Positions 1 to 10,663 of a stretch of 64,000 nucleotides of DNA are shown here, in pieces. Source of the DNA: Geosiphon pyriformis (taxonomy: Eukaryota > Glomeromycota > Glomeromycetes > Archaeosporales > Geosiphonaceae); assembly GCA_016748015.1 (NCBI GenBank), contig JAAOMT010000512.1, positions 1,861,598-1,925,597 of the forward strand, given 5' to 3'. The notes beneath the pieces were generated by a model, which did no database searches, was not told the origin of the DNA, and saw nothing but the letters and a program-made list of their open reading frames with translations. Every line of letters starts with the position of its first letter. Positions within the stretch are counted from its first letter, which is position 1. Made by a program: the position numbers and the translations under genes.

Positions 1-1
1 A

Positions 2-166
2 GTCTGGGCTTATTATCAGAAGATTCGTAGTGATGAATTCGATCAAAACCCAGGGATCAATAATATCTATTATTCAGCAATTCCTGCCTACCATGTTAAT
101 CCTCCCCCATCATATGATACAATTGGTCAAACCAATACTGGTGAAAAATTTCCTGGCAAACAATAG
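2..166 (+). CDS. 3' end of an unidentified protein gene with a PPxY-type tail (partial)
   Basis: The first bases are open in one frame for 54 codons up to TAG at 164-166. The peptide starts VWAYYQKIRSDEF and contains NPPPSYDT, which includes a PPxY motif (PPSY) of the kind bound by WW domains, for example of Rsp5/Nedd4 ubiquitin ligases. Composition is that of a real, Pro/Tyr/Asn-rich cytoplasmic tail rather than random AT-rich DNA. The start lies outside the window, or an exon begins near base 2. I cannot name the gene. A membrane protein tail is a reasonable guess from the PPxY motif, but no membrane segment is visible here. Confidence 0.55.
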   Translation, partial: VWAYYQKIRSDEFDQNPGINNIYYSAIPAYHVNPPPSYDTIGQTNTGEKFPGKQ

Positions 167-758
167 CGAGATTTGAGATAGGTCTAACTAGCGTAAATAT
201 GTCCTTCAATTGAAAAAGGATTGTCTACTTGTTAAAAATCTAGAAATTCTTTTGTACCACGTTTTTTGTGTTTTACTTTTATAATTATATATTTATTCGT
301 GGGAATTTTAATTAGAGAATAAATTTGTTTTCTTTGGAGATTTGCAGGAAATCATAATTATAGAAAATGATTTTGATAAATAATATTCATTATACCGAAT
401 CTTATAGGCTCAACTTTTGTCCTGCCACCACTGGGCTACGACTTTGAACCTAATATGGCTAAAAAATCAAACCGGAAATTCCTCCTTACCGCATTTTCTT
501 CTATCAGAGTTTCCTTTAAGTCGCTTGACTCTAGATTTTTCCCTTGAGAGATAGGAACCGCCTATGAAGAGCACAAATAAAAAAAGTAGGCAAATCATGG
601 TTGTAATGTCAAAAGCAATGTATTCCAATTGTGATTCAGGTAAATGAGATCATCGAAATGAATGAAAAAGGAGATATTGAAGAGAACATTCCAAAAGATG
701 TCATATCCCCAAGGGATTAGGTAAAACGCCACAAAATAGAGAGATTACAAAGAATAGA

Positions 759-760
759 TA

Positions 761-795
<35 letters not shown>
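759..795. repeat. (CTAT)n microsatellite
   Basis: About nine uninterrupted copies of a CTAT tetranucleotide lie in intergenic DNA. It is useful only as a polymorphic marker; nothing indicates a function. Confidence 0.9.
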
Positions 796-1841
796 TTATA
801 TGAATGAAATTATATAATATAAAATAAAGAAAGGATTAGGATAGAGTTCACAGTATTGTTAAAGATACTCTCTCCAATATTAGGAATGACAGAGCAACCT
901 CAAACAATAGATAAAGAATCAGTAAATATGGGGCTTAAAACCGATAGAAACCTTGATTTTAGTATTTTTTGTAACAATGCGTCTGCACAAGTAAATACCT
1001 TGCCATCCCAACCATAAATTAACCAAACCAAAGGGTTGTCTAGTTAATAAGAAAGAGGGGAAAGCAACCTCAAAAACTACAACAGATAAATCAAAGAGTG
1101 TAGTTCTGAGGAATTGGTCGAAATGAAATTTGATCTCGATTGTGAACCTAAAAATAAATTCAATGTCAATTGTAGATTCAAATAAATACGATTTCCCATT
1201 TACCAAAGGAGGTAAACAACTATGCAATCGGAAAATTCAATGATGATGATGATTATTATTATGAAGGGTTGAATTGATTCAGTTGTTGGGATTCCAAAAT
1301 GAAGATGATAACTCTTCAACTCAATGAATCAATTTTACTGCGCTATTATTAAATCTTAATACTTTGAAGAATTTATTAGGAATTTCAATTTTCCCATTTC
1401 ATCCTTCCTTGTGTAAAGGATTTTTTTATTGTACAATACGAAAATTCATAATCAAAAAAAAATTTTCAAGTTATTGTCTTTTGAATTAAGGTAAAATTAT
1501 TATTATTATTTAAGAGAAAAGTTGCCAAATTTGAATTTGGGTTTGAGCTAAAATTACCGAACAAAACTAAAAAGTTTTTTTTAAAAAAAAAAAAAAGGTT
1601 TTGCGTAACGCGATTTGTATCTCTGATTCATTACCTTATTACTGCAAGAAAATCATCAATGAGGATCAAGATCAAAGATTTTCGTGTGTTTACTTTTTGT
1701 TTTGCGTTTGTGTATGTTTGTATATATGTGAAAAGACGGTGTTACTAGTGTGCTGTATTTAATTTGCCGAGATTTGTGGGGAAGAATTTTTTTCGTACTG
1801 AATTGGGAAAATGTTTATATGGGGTAAAAGAAAATTAAATA

Positions 1842-1876
1842 GTAGCAGTAGTAGTAGTAGTAGTTGTAGTAGTATT
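1842..1876. repeat. (AGT)n microsatellite
   Basis: Trinucleotide repeat of AGT with a few interruptions, in non-coding DNA between the partial gene at the left edge and the bHLH gene. Confidence 0.8.
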
Positions 1877-2069
1877 ATCCACAGTCGTGAACGAAACACC
1901 AGATTCTACGACGGACGAAAGGGGTGTTAAAGTGGTATCACCATAAATAATTTGTTAAATTTTAAAGAATTAAGATTAAAAAACCATCATTTACACATGT
2001 CCATTGTATCATCATTTGGTAGGAAGTAAATTAGCATCTCGTTCACCCCCTTTTTTTTTTTTTTTTTTT

Positions 2070-2089
2070 NNNNNNNNNNNNNNNNNNNN
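2070..2089. other. Assembly gap (20 N)
   Basis: Twenty N characters follow a run of T. A round number of N next to a homopolymer suggests a scaffolding placeholder of unknown true size rather than a measured gap. Distances measured across it are therefore uncertain. Confidence 0.97.
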
Positions 2090-3064
2090 CGCGGGAAAAA
2101 AAATAATTTTCAGCTGAAAATTATATTCTTGAAAATTAATTTTGCATACAGAGAGAGATATATATATTATATATTAGATATGCAGTTTTTTTTTTTTTTT
2201 GAATTATCGAAAGATCAACATTCTCTGTCATTATAATTCGTCGATGGCGTATTCGAGTTTTCCGCCGTGAAAAAAAAAAAAAAAAATTCTTGGCACCAAA
2301 AGAAATAATAATGCAGTTTTAAATATCAGTTTTGATGATGATGATGATGATCCATTTTCTCAAAAAACTCCATTCAGAAATTCCCCTCAAATGATCTTTT
2401 TTTATCGCGAAATCTATTTGGGTGTAACATCTATCATTTATAACACTTTTGAATCCGCTCTTAAAATAACACACGACAGGGATAATCATTATTAACAATC
2501 ATATATATTATACAGATATAGTGCCAATTATTTGGGAAAACTTTATTCAACTTTTTCCTTTAATTATTGAAAAAAAAAAAAGTTCATTTTTCAAAAATAA
2601 AAAAAAGATTAAATCACCTCCTTCCCTAGAAACTAACCAAAAAATTTAGTGGCAAAAAGTTAATTGAATTGCCATAAACCCTCCCCTCCCTAAACCTCCA
2701 ACAAATTTTTACAAATATCCAACTGCCCAATTTTGGTGTGCTTCTATAAATCATTTTCACATTCGTACAACTGTGTCATTTGTATGTGAGCAATTGAATT
2801 GGAGTCGTCACACATCTTTTTTTTAGTTGAAAAAAAAAAGGTACACTTCAATTTTTAAATATTTTGTTTGCAATGCATCCTTTTTATACATTTTTAAACC
2901 TTACTTTAGTCAGTTGTGGTACTACTACAAAGTTTACTAGTATTACTTTCTTGTTCATCTTACTCTGTTTTTTATTGTTTAAAAAATAGACATTGAGACG
3001 AAAGAGAAAAGCGCTGAAAGAGAAAGAGAGAGTTGATTACGTATAGACGAACATACAAACACAT

Positions 3065-3066
<2 letters not shown>

Positions 3067-3109
<43 letters not shown>
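3067..3109. repeat. (CA)n microsatellite
   Basis: About 20 uninterrupted CA dinucleotides, roughly 700 bp upstream of the bHLH start codon. Its complement produces Cys-Val runs in spurious open frames on the - strand. Alternating purine-pyrimidine tracts can adopt Z-DNA, but no function is shown here. Confidence 0.9.
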
Positions 3110-3111
<2 letters not shown>

Positions 3112-3806
3112 TAAAGTAACAAACGGAGAGCCTTGTAATATACATACACACAGACATAGTAAAAGAAAAATTCAACTGTCGAAGCATATCTTCTATACAA
3201 ATCGAATCATAATTATACAAAACCTTTGACCAAGGAAACCACCCATTTCTTCTTTCTTTTTCGTCATTTTTGCCTCAAAGAGACTACAAAAAAAGGTATT
3301 AATTCAGTTTTTGGACCGTCTGTATAACTATTACTTTATTATTATCGTTCTCCTTTTTGAAATTCGTCACCTTTATTGCTTTTACTACCATTGGTTTCTC
3401 GCTTACCCTTCTTGTCAACAAATAGAACTACCCACATAGGCAGCTCTAAGACTATAGCTTTCGCGCTCAAACGAAAAAAAGTTTATTGTTGACTCTGTCT
3501 GAATAATCCCCCTTGCTTTCCAAGAGTTCTCCCGGCAAGACACCCGCAACCAAAATTAGAATTATTGTCCACACCAAAAATAAGAAGAGCAAGAAATATA
3601 TATATGGAAATCTCGTCTTCAACTCCTTTATAAAAACTTGTTTTTAGCTTCGAACGACAAAAAAAGCTGATAATTTCTTATTTAAACTTCTCAATCGAAT
3701 CCACCCCCACCCGCCTATTATCAACAAAATCCATTGTGACTGACTTGCCTTCAAACTATTTCCCTGTTTCATATTCTTCCGGAATTTAAAATAAGCTGTT
3801 GCCTTC

Positions 3807-5084
3807 ATGCAAACAATATCCCATTATTATCCGAGCAATGAGAATATGATAACTAATTCTCATTCGGAGCACCAACACCAATACTCGCAGCAAAGGCAAC
3901 AGCAACTTTTGTCGTCCCACTATCTTAGACAACAGTCCTCAGACTCGGAACACGCCAATAACTCTGTGTCGTACATGACTACAACGTCGCACACTGTTGC
4001 CAACTGTTCGCATGATCAATATCACCGGCAAGACGAACAAGAATTACACCATCAGAATGTGATTTCAAGTAATGAATTCTGTCTTCCGAAACAAAACTCC
4101 CCTCAACAACCCGATAATATTACACCCCATGACTTTTTAACTACGGTTGGTCACGTTGAATTGATGCAAGAACCACCACCATATGAACGTAAGTTTTTTT
4201 TTAGAAGAGTCGTTGTCGTTGTCGTAGTCGTCGTAAGTGGAAAAAGGGGTAAATTTTGGAAATAAGGAGAAAGAATTAAGTGTTTCCATTGAGAAAGGAA
4301 TTTCTCTATTTGGAATAAGTTCTTTTTTTTTATCAATCGGTGGCTATCCCTTCTAATCGCCGATATGTTTTAAGGAGGAGTGGCTTGCTGATCGTGAGAA
4401 AATTTTTTCTCCACCAAAAAAGTTCCCATGAAAATTATGGATTACATGTGATATTTAATAAATTGTATTTATTAACACATGATTTTCAAACCAACTTCTA
4501 TTTTTCCCCCCACATAAAAAATATAGAGTTCAATATCGAATGGCCTAATAATCTTCCATCACTTCAAGAACCCCTCGAATATATGGGTCCGGCTCCTCAA
4601 CTCTTTGATTCTGAAGAGGAAGACCTGTTTAATCAATTCCTTGGTAATCTTGAAGGGAACCATTTTTCATTTACACCGGAACTGCCTCCAAATTTTCCTA
4701 TGATGCCTGAATACATTCAAAATCAAGGCAATGAAGTTGAGCCCTCGACTAACTTTACTAACGATACGGGCGTTGTTGTTGCTCCGGCTACCTCATCAGT
4801 TTCAGGTCCTACAATGATTGACGGAAACATGTATGGCATGTCAATTACTGAAACCGGAAATCCCCAACAACGTCATTTTCAACAGCAGAAGCAAAAATTA
4901 ACTGCCGGTGTCTTGAAATCTACATGTTTATCTCCTCGTACAAAAAATCTTGGATTAACAACGTCATCTCCAAAAGACTCGTATTCACATTTGCTGCCAT
5001 CTTTGACAACTGTAGAATCTATCTCGACTAATCGCAGAACAGTTCCCGCTAAACGTAAACAAACAGATGATGATGATGATGATG

Positions 5085-5123
<39 letters not shown>

Positions 5124-6340
5124 GAAGATCTTCCCGTCGCTCATCCAATCCTCGGCTCACTCCAATTAACACAAAACCTACCAGTGTTTCTTCTTCATCA
5201 CCATCATCATCACGTAACATAGATTCATCAAAACCAGATTCTCCCTCATTGGAATTATCAAATCTTTCAATTAATAATAACAATCCCGATAATCAACAGC
5301 AATCACTACAAAATGGTTCGAGTAGTGTGTGTAATAGCAGTAATAACTCTCCTCCACAAACCCCAATTCGAGAACTGAATAAAACTCGATCCTCATCCCC
5401 TATAAGTAACGGAGCAGCTGATGATGATGAGGAGGAGGAAGATGAAGATTCAAATAATTCGATGTTGAATGAAGTTGATATCAAATCAGAATCAAAAGAT
5501 TTAGCTGAATCTGCTGGTTCGAAATCAAGTCGAAAGCCATACAAAGAATTGCTTACTGAGGAAGAAAAGCGAGCAAATCATATCGCTTCTGAGCAGAAAC
5601 GAAGAAACACAATTCGTGCGGGCTTTAAGGAGCTAACAGATATAATTCCCACCCTAAAAAATGTCAATAATTCAAAGAGTACCATTTTATTCAAGGCCGT
5701 CGAATACATAAAGCATCTGGAGCGAAGGAATCGTAACTTAAAAGAACGTGCGAGTTTATTGGAAATGCGAGTTGAAATGGAAATGAGATCTGGTAAACGA
5801 TTTCATCATCACACTGGAGCCTTTGGTCCTTCAATTGGTTATGGTCATTCACGTGTAGCTCCAATGCAAATGGGTCACGTGGGTACAACCTATGGTGTAT
5901 TATCACATGGTATGAACACCATGGGTATTCCGGTAACTGTGACGTCTCATCCCGACTCACAACATGTAATAAGTGGTCCAATTCAGAATATCTACTATAG
6001 CCAGCATCCCGATAATCAATCGATGATGACAAATGGTGGCATTCATTCACCGAATGGCACCACGAACAATGTATATAGACGAGTCAATAGTATTCAAGTG
6101 TCTCACCCGACTTCTTCACAGCATCAACAATTGACCGAGAATAAGCTTCCAGGTTCAATAACACCTGCAATGTCAATACCGACAAATCTTGATGACTCAG
6201 ATTTACAACAACAGCAATATAATCATCTTCACCGTCATCATCATCATGTTTTAATCAATGGTACTGCTTCAACGTTAGATGCCGATGGAGATTCTTCAAT
6301 GTTACACAATGGAAATGGCTCAGTAGTCGTAAAATGTTAA
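3807..6340 (+). CDS. bHLH-zipper transcription factor (Mlx/Max/Ino4-like group B), two exons
   Basis: Likely a nuclear E-box-binding regulator. Exon 1 is 3807-4188 and exon 2 is 4527-6340, giving 731 residues. The intron begins GTAAGT and ends ATATAG, and the phase-1 join makes a CAG codon, keeping frame (PPYE then Q then FNIEW). The ATG at 3807 is preceded by an in-frame TAA 15 bases upstream. The basic region lies near residues 470-490 (KRANHIASEQKRR); His479, Glu483 and Arg487 form the H-E-R triad that reads CACGTG-type E-boxes. The helix-loop-helix follows to about residue 530, then leucines at seven-residue spacing (KHL, RNL, SLL) suggest a short zipper. The N-terminal half is Gln/Ser/Asn-rich with Asp, Asn and Ser runs; the tail is His-rich. 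It resembles Mlx/Max and Ino4 in the SK-x-ILFKAVEYIKHL helix, but orthology is not proven. Confidence 0.9.
4189..4526 (+). other. Intron of the bHLH gene
   Basis: The 338-bp intron has a canonical GTAAGT donor and a pyrimidine-rich stretch before the ATATAG acceptor. The open frame of exon 2 continues backwards into the intron as far as 4340, which could mislead an automatic caller, but joining at these sites restores one continuous acidic and proline-rich segment. The 5' part of the intron has a GTC/GTT-rich run. Confidence 0.8.
5066..5121 (+). repeat. (GAT)n-(AAT)n codon repeat inside the bHLH gene
   Basis: An in-frame trinucleotide tract encodes about eight Asp followed by about twelve Asn. 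Length variation here would change protein length without shifting frame. Similar shorter Asp/Glu and Ser tracts occur downstream in the same exon. Confidence 0.9.
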
Positions 6341-6545
6341 AACCACCGGAAATGGATTTCATATTTTTTAAATTGTGATCTCTTATCCTTTTTAAATCAG
6401 TTTTTAAAGTTTGTCTTTTCTAACGCATTATTTCACTTTCATGTAACTATCAAACCGATTCATAACATGATTCCCTTGTTAATTAGTCTATCAGAGCCTC
6501 AGGTACTAAAAATTATAAAAAATAAAAATTGCCTGCTACTATAGC

Positions 6546-6581
<36 letters not shown>

Positions 6582-6758
6582 CAAGTCCGAGGATCAGGAA
6601 AAAAGAATTGTGGAGTGACCATTAATTTAAAAAAGTCGAAAACAAAGTATTTTGGTTCAAACACATAATTCATTTGTGCGTATATAAAAAAAAGATCATG
6701 AATCCAATTGCGAAAGCTTATTATAAAAATATATAATTTCCTATATTAAAAGTTAATA

Positions 6759-6794
<36 letters not shown>

Positions 6795-6885
6795 TAATGC
6801 GGAAATAAAAACTTTTGTGCCTTATATTGAAAGGTGATCCTATAACTGATAACTTGATAAACTTTCGGTTTCGTGCCAAAATAAA
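6341..6885 (+). other. Spacer between the bHLH and SMG9-like genes, with trinucleotide repeats
   Basis: This 545-bp tandem-gene spacer holds the 3' end of the bHLH transcript and the promoter of the next gene. It contains a (GAT/ATG)n run at about 6545-6580 and an (AAT)n run at about 6754-6792. AATAAA-like polyadenylation signals occur about 180 bp after the bHLH stop. No additional gene is seen. Confidence 0.6.
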
Positions 6886-8370
6886 ATGGCCAAAGGTGGA
6901 CCCATAGTAAACCAAGATACTGAAGAACGCAGAGACGAAGAAAGAAATAATAGAGGAGGTAGCAGTGGTGGTATTGGAAAAGGTCGAAGAGAAAGCGTGG
7001 TGGCAAGAGAACGGGTGCGAGGCGAAGGTGGTGGCGGTGGTAGTAGTGGAAGGAGGCGAGATAGAAGACCAAAAGATTCTACAAATAGTGCTCTCACCAC
7101 TCCTGCACCAGATAACCTTCCAAAAGCCTTTTACCAGGCTCCTATGATATTAGAACGTAAACCTCAATCTCAATCTCAATCCCAACCCCAACCCAGTACC
7201 CCCACTCAGATTACAGCAATAGCCTCGTCAAGCAAATCCGAAGAGACTTCACCAAAAACTCGTCGTTTTCCGCAAGCACCACGCGAAGATACCTCAAGTA
7301 CTCATCCTATAGCCTCTGGATCCCGTGAACCGGAAATGAAACCAGGAATATCACGCTCAAGACAGCCAATAGAGAAGTGCTTTATGAAATTGATCAATGA
7401 GAAAGGCATGTTTTTAAATGAGAATGTGACCAAAATACTCAGTGACTATCCAGGTCATTTCATTGTAGGTGTTTGCGGACCTCAAGGTGCTGGAAAATCA
7501 ACTTTAATTTCTGCTCTTTGCCAAGACCCTAGCAACGGATTTCCCGTTCAAACAAACGAAGCTCTTAATTTAGCTAGCCACGAAACATCAGGAGTAGATA
7601 TTCATGTCACTCCGGAAAGAATTATACTATTGGATACACAGCCAATCTTTAGCTTGAGCATTCTGGAGCGGGCTCTTAGAAACGATTACATTTCCGATCA
7701 TATACTACCTGAAACCTGGTTGGAGATGCAATCTTTGCAACTGGTGATCTTTCTATTATCTGTCTGTAATGTTGTCCTTACCGTAACAGAAAGCATGGAT
7801 TTCAACACTTGGGATTTCCTCAAAAAAGCCGAGATGTTAAAGTATCGAATCCCGGAATTTCCAAGTTTACCTTCATTGGCCCCTGTCGACGGAAGCATCG
7901 AGTATTATCCTGACGTGGTATTAGTTTGTAATAAAACAAGTTCCGCTGATTTCACGGCCATTAAATATGAAAGTATATGTGAACTTTTGAGCCAATTGTT
8001 TGAGGGGTCAAAATTAAAAATTTTTGATACTGTATCTCTAAGGAAAACACTACCTATGTTTGATTTACATCAGCCTACAACAATAAATTTAAAATTGCCC
8101 AATTTATTCCTTTTACCTTTTGAACCTCATCCCTATCGTCCTAAACCTACAGGTTATAGTCTAAAATATCTGGATGGACCAGATAATTTTGCTACATTGG
8201 CCAATTCGCTAAGGAACCAGATTTTTGAGGTTCCAAAGAAAATCGGAAAAAAGGGCCAGGTATCAGAAAAAGAGTGGTTACGTGGTGCTTTGAAAAGTTG
8301 GGAAATGATTCGAAAGTCAGATTTTATTGTTGATTATTGTAAAATGTCACAAAAGTTGAGAGATATGTGA
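6886..8370 (+). CDS. SMG9: SMG9-like nonsense-mediated mRNA decay factor
   Basis: Probable fungal SMG9, which in animals forms SMG1-SMG8-SMG9 and controls the kinase that phosphorylates UPF1 in nonsense-mediated decay. It is a 494-residue single exon, close to the size of animal SMG9. Residues 1-150 are low-complexity and basic (Gly/Arg/Ser, then Ser/Gln/Pro repeats). A G-like NTPase domain follows: FIVGVCGPQGAGKST with the P-loop at residues 198-206, and a Walker B-like LLDTQP at 248-253, a hallmark of the SMG8/SMG9 pair where the G-protein DxxG is altered. An NKTSS stretch near residue 346 sits where a base-specificity motif would be. The ATG at 6886 is followed at once by a basic tail; a later start is not excluded. 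It lies co-directional and 545 bp downstream of the bHLH gene. Assignment rests on motif pattern, not a search. Confidence 0.8.
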   Translation: MAKGGPIVNQDTEERRDEERNNRGGSSGGIGKGRRESVVARERVRGEGGGGGSSGRRRDRRPKDSTNSALTTPAPDNLPKAFYQAPMILERKPQSQSQSQPQPSTPTQITAIASSSKSEETSPKTRRFPQAPREDTSSTHPIASGSREPEMKPGISRSRQPIEKCFMKLINEKGMFLNENVTKILSDYPGHFIVGVCGPQGAGKSTLISALCQDPSNGFPVQTNEALNLASHETSGVDIHVTPERIILLDTQPIFSLSILERALRNDYISDHILPETWLEMQSLQLVIFLLSVCNVVLTVTESMDFNTWDFLKKAEMLKYRIPEFPSLPSLAPVDGSIEYYPDVVLVCNKTSSADFTAIKYESICELLSQLFEGSKLKIFDTVSLRKTLPMFDLHQPTTINLKLPNLFLLPFEPHPYRPKPTGYSLKYLDGPDNFATLANSLRNQIFEVPKKIGKKGQVSEKEWLRGALKSWEMIRKSDFIVDYCKMSQKLRDM

Positions 8371-8466
8371 AATTGAATTAAGAATAATAGATTGTTATTT
8401 GTATTATTTAATAAATTAATAAGCATTTTCAAGGTTTTTATTAATTAATTGGTTTAAATATTTAAA

Positions 8467-8499
<33 letters not shown>

Positions 8500-8600
8500 T
8501 TAACTTTTTTGTATTAATAAACAAATTTTATAATATTAACAAAAAAAAAGTAAAATAATTAAAATAAAAATTTTTATCTCCTTAGTTTTATGATTATGAC
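8371..8600. other. 3' flank of the SMG9-like gene with (ATT)n repeat
   Basis: AT-rich host flank containing an (ATT)n microsatellite at about 8468-8496 and several AATAAA-like motifs suitable for polyadenylation. Sequence character changes to transposon-like just after this point. Confidence 0.5.
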
Positions 8601-9701
8601 CAGAGCAAAAAGTAAAAAAGCCACATTTAATATCTTTTCTGAGATATCTAATAAGATTTTAACCAAAAAAGCTTTTTTTGTAATAGAAACTACTAGACAA
8701 AATGTCTTTAGAGTAAAAAGCTATCTTTAGTAGTTTTTGAAATATCTTTTTTATTTTTGGCTAGTTTTTTATCAGTTAAAGTTCTCTTAAAAAAACTCAC
8801 TTGAATTAATTCTAGTATTGTTTCTATTCTTTCAAAGAGCCCAAAAATTTTTAATAACAGACTAGTTAACAATCTGGTCTTTTTTCTTATAGTTTTTACA
8901 TTTGGTGTTGCCAACATCTTTTTTTCAAAAAAAATGGTCAAAAAAATCAAAAGTTTAGAAAAGTGAAAGCAATTACTCATTTTTGCTATTGTTATACCAA
9001 ACTCTTTTGTGGTTTCTAATAAGATTCTAAATAAGATCTTTGTTATATTATTTAGCATATTATTTAAAATGGGCCAAGATCAACCACTAGCTGTGTTGCA
9101 AATATGGTTTTCTTTGGCAAATTATTATTAGTTTTAGAAATAAAACAACAGTTTCCTGTTGAATTACTTGTTCTTGAGAACTGAACTTATCAAATAGAAA
9201 TTAATTCAATTTTTTTTCTGGTTTTTGGTGCTGTTACTAATAGTGCTTAGGAAACTATTACTAATTATCAAAGATTTGTTGGATGGATGGTCTTTATTCT
9301 GGTGTTTAATGCTACTTTTAAAATCAAATTGGCTTATATTAAGACTGTTTTTTAGTTTGTACTGGTTTTTTGAATGCAAAATCAGTGTTAAAAAACAATA
9401 TAAAACTCTTTTGTATAGAGTTTGCTTTTTAAAAGTTTTTGGAAACTGCTCTTTTAATTAAGCTTATAAGCTCTGTTTGTTTAGTTACTTTTAAAATTGC
9501 CAAGTCTTTGGTGGTTTCTGAATTTGGTTCCTCTTTTTTTGCTGCTATTGTGCTGCATAATATGTTTTTGGATATATCTGCTGTTAATATTAAGACAGCT
9601 CTTAGTGTGTTTAATAAAGTCACTTGTATTGTGCTAAAATCTACTGACATTTAACAATATGTAATTATTTATTTTGAAAAACTGAATTCTGCTGTGTTTA
9701 C
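8601..9701. other. Degenerate repeat-derived DNA left of element B
   Basis: No intact gene. Short open stretches on both strands (- 8708-9058, + 9439-9654 and its - strand mirror 9429-9650) have no recognisable domain. Because element B is inserted between 9701 and 30380, this stretch and the DNA from 30380 onward were once contiguous and may be the two halves of one older element. That is inference from position; I could not align either half to a known family. Confidence 0.4.
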
Positions 9702-10663
9702 TGTTACTGAAAATTTTTAGTCTCTTTTCTTAAATACTATTAATGTCTGTTTACTGTTAATTTATGTTTTTTAAAAGCTAATGAATCTTCAATAACTGAA
9801 TTTATCTTTAAATTATCTCTTATAATTTGAATTACTGGGCTTATATATAAAATGGCCAATTTTATGCCAGTTATTTTGTATAGTTATATTGTAGTAAACA
9901 TTAACTTTTTTTCAGAAATTGTTTATTTAAAAGCTTATTAAAATGTATAATTACTTTATTGTAAAAGTCAATTCATCTACAAAAATTTTGTCTGTAGGCT
10001 ACTTTAATAAATATAATAAGAAATAAAAGAGAAAAATAAAAAAAAATTAGAATTTTGTTAAGAGAATTATTTTCTATTTGGATCTGGAGTTATTAACAAA
10101 TTACTGAAATTGATAACTAATCAATTTCAAAACATTAGTTTAATTTCAAAAAATGTTAAATTCAATTATTTTTAAGAATTGTTTTTCAAAGTATAGTTTT
10201 TATTTTAAATTGTACTAAATAAGAATAATTTTAAAAAAAATAAGATATTTATAGTAAGATATATTTTCTCAAAGAAAAAAACTCTTTTTTTATACAATTT
10301 GTTGTAGTATTAGTTTATGAATTTGAACTTTTTTTTTGCTATAATTTCAACAAACTAAAAATATATTTTAATAAACTACAAGTTATTTTATTAAACTATT
10401 AACTATTTCAGTAAATTACAAGTTATTTCAGCAAATTTCTGCAAATTTTTGCAAATTCTTAAATATTATATAGTTTAAAGTATTGTGTTATTTGATTATT
10501 CTAATTTCTATTATGCAAATTGAGTTATTATTAAATAGTAATATTTGATAATTTGATTTAAGTAATAAATGATAATTAAAATAATATTAATATATATTAA
10601 TTAATGATAAGAATTATAAAAGTAATTTTATGCTAATTAATAACTAAAATTTTATTGGTAACA
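9702..10663 (-). repeat. 3' LTR of element B
   Basis: It begins TGTTACTG and ends GGTAACA, and aligns along its length with 29489-30379 and with the reverse complement of 42481-43439. Shared landmarks include the series of AAATT-AC-AAGTTATTT motifs around 10380-10440. It is about 70 bp longer than the 5' LTR, mainly because a block around 9930-10010 is missing from the 5' copy. Confidence 0.8.

Larger units (their letters stand above)
167..3806. other. Long intergenic region upstream of the bHLH gene
   Basis: No convincing gene is seen on either strand. The stretch holds several simple repeats, long A and T runs and one assembly gap, and is AT-rich throughout. Short open stretches on the - strand at 919-1227 and 2972-3220 lack recognisable domains; the second is mainly translated (CA)n repeat. 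The last 500 bases probably contain the promoter and 5' leader of the gene starting at 3807, but no core element can be fixed with confidence. Confidence 0.6.

Noticed and set aside
2972-3220. Open frames on the - strand with a Cys-Val run
   Set aside because: The run is a translated (CA)n microsatellite in two overlapping frames; no domain or conserved context.
4340-4526. 5' extension of the bHLH exon 2 frame
   Set aside because: It lies inside an intron with good GTAAGT and TATAG signals; the spliced frame joins exon 1 exactly.
4879-5544. - strand ORFs with Leu and Ser runs inside the bHLH gene
   Set aside because: They are shadows of Asn, Asp and Ser codon repeats on the coding strand.
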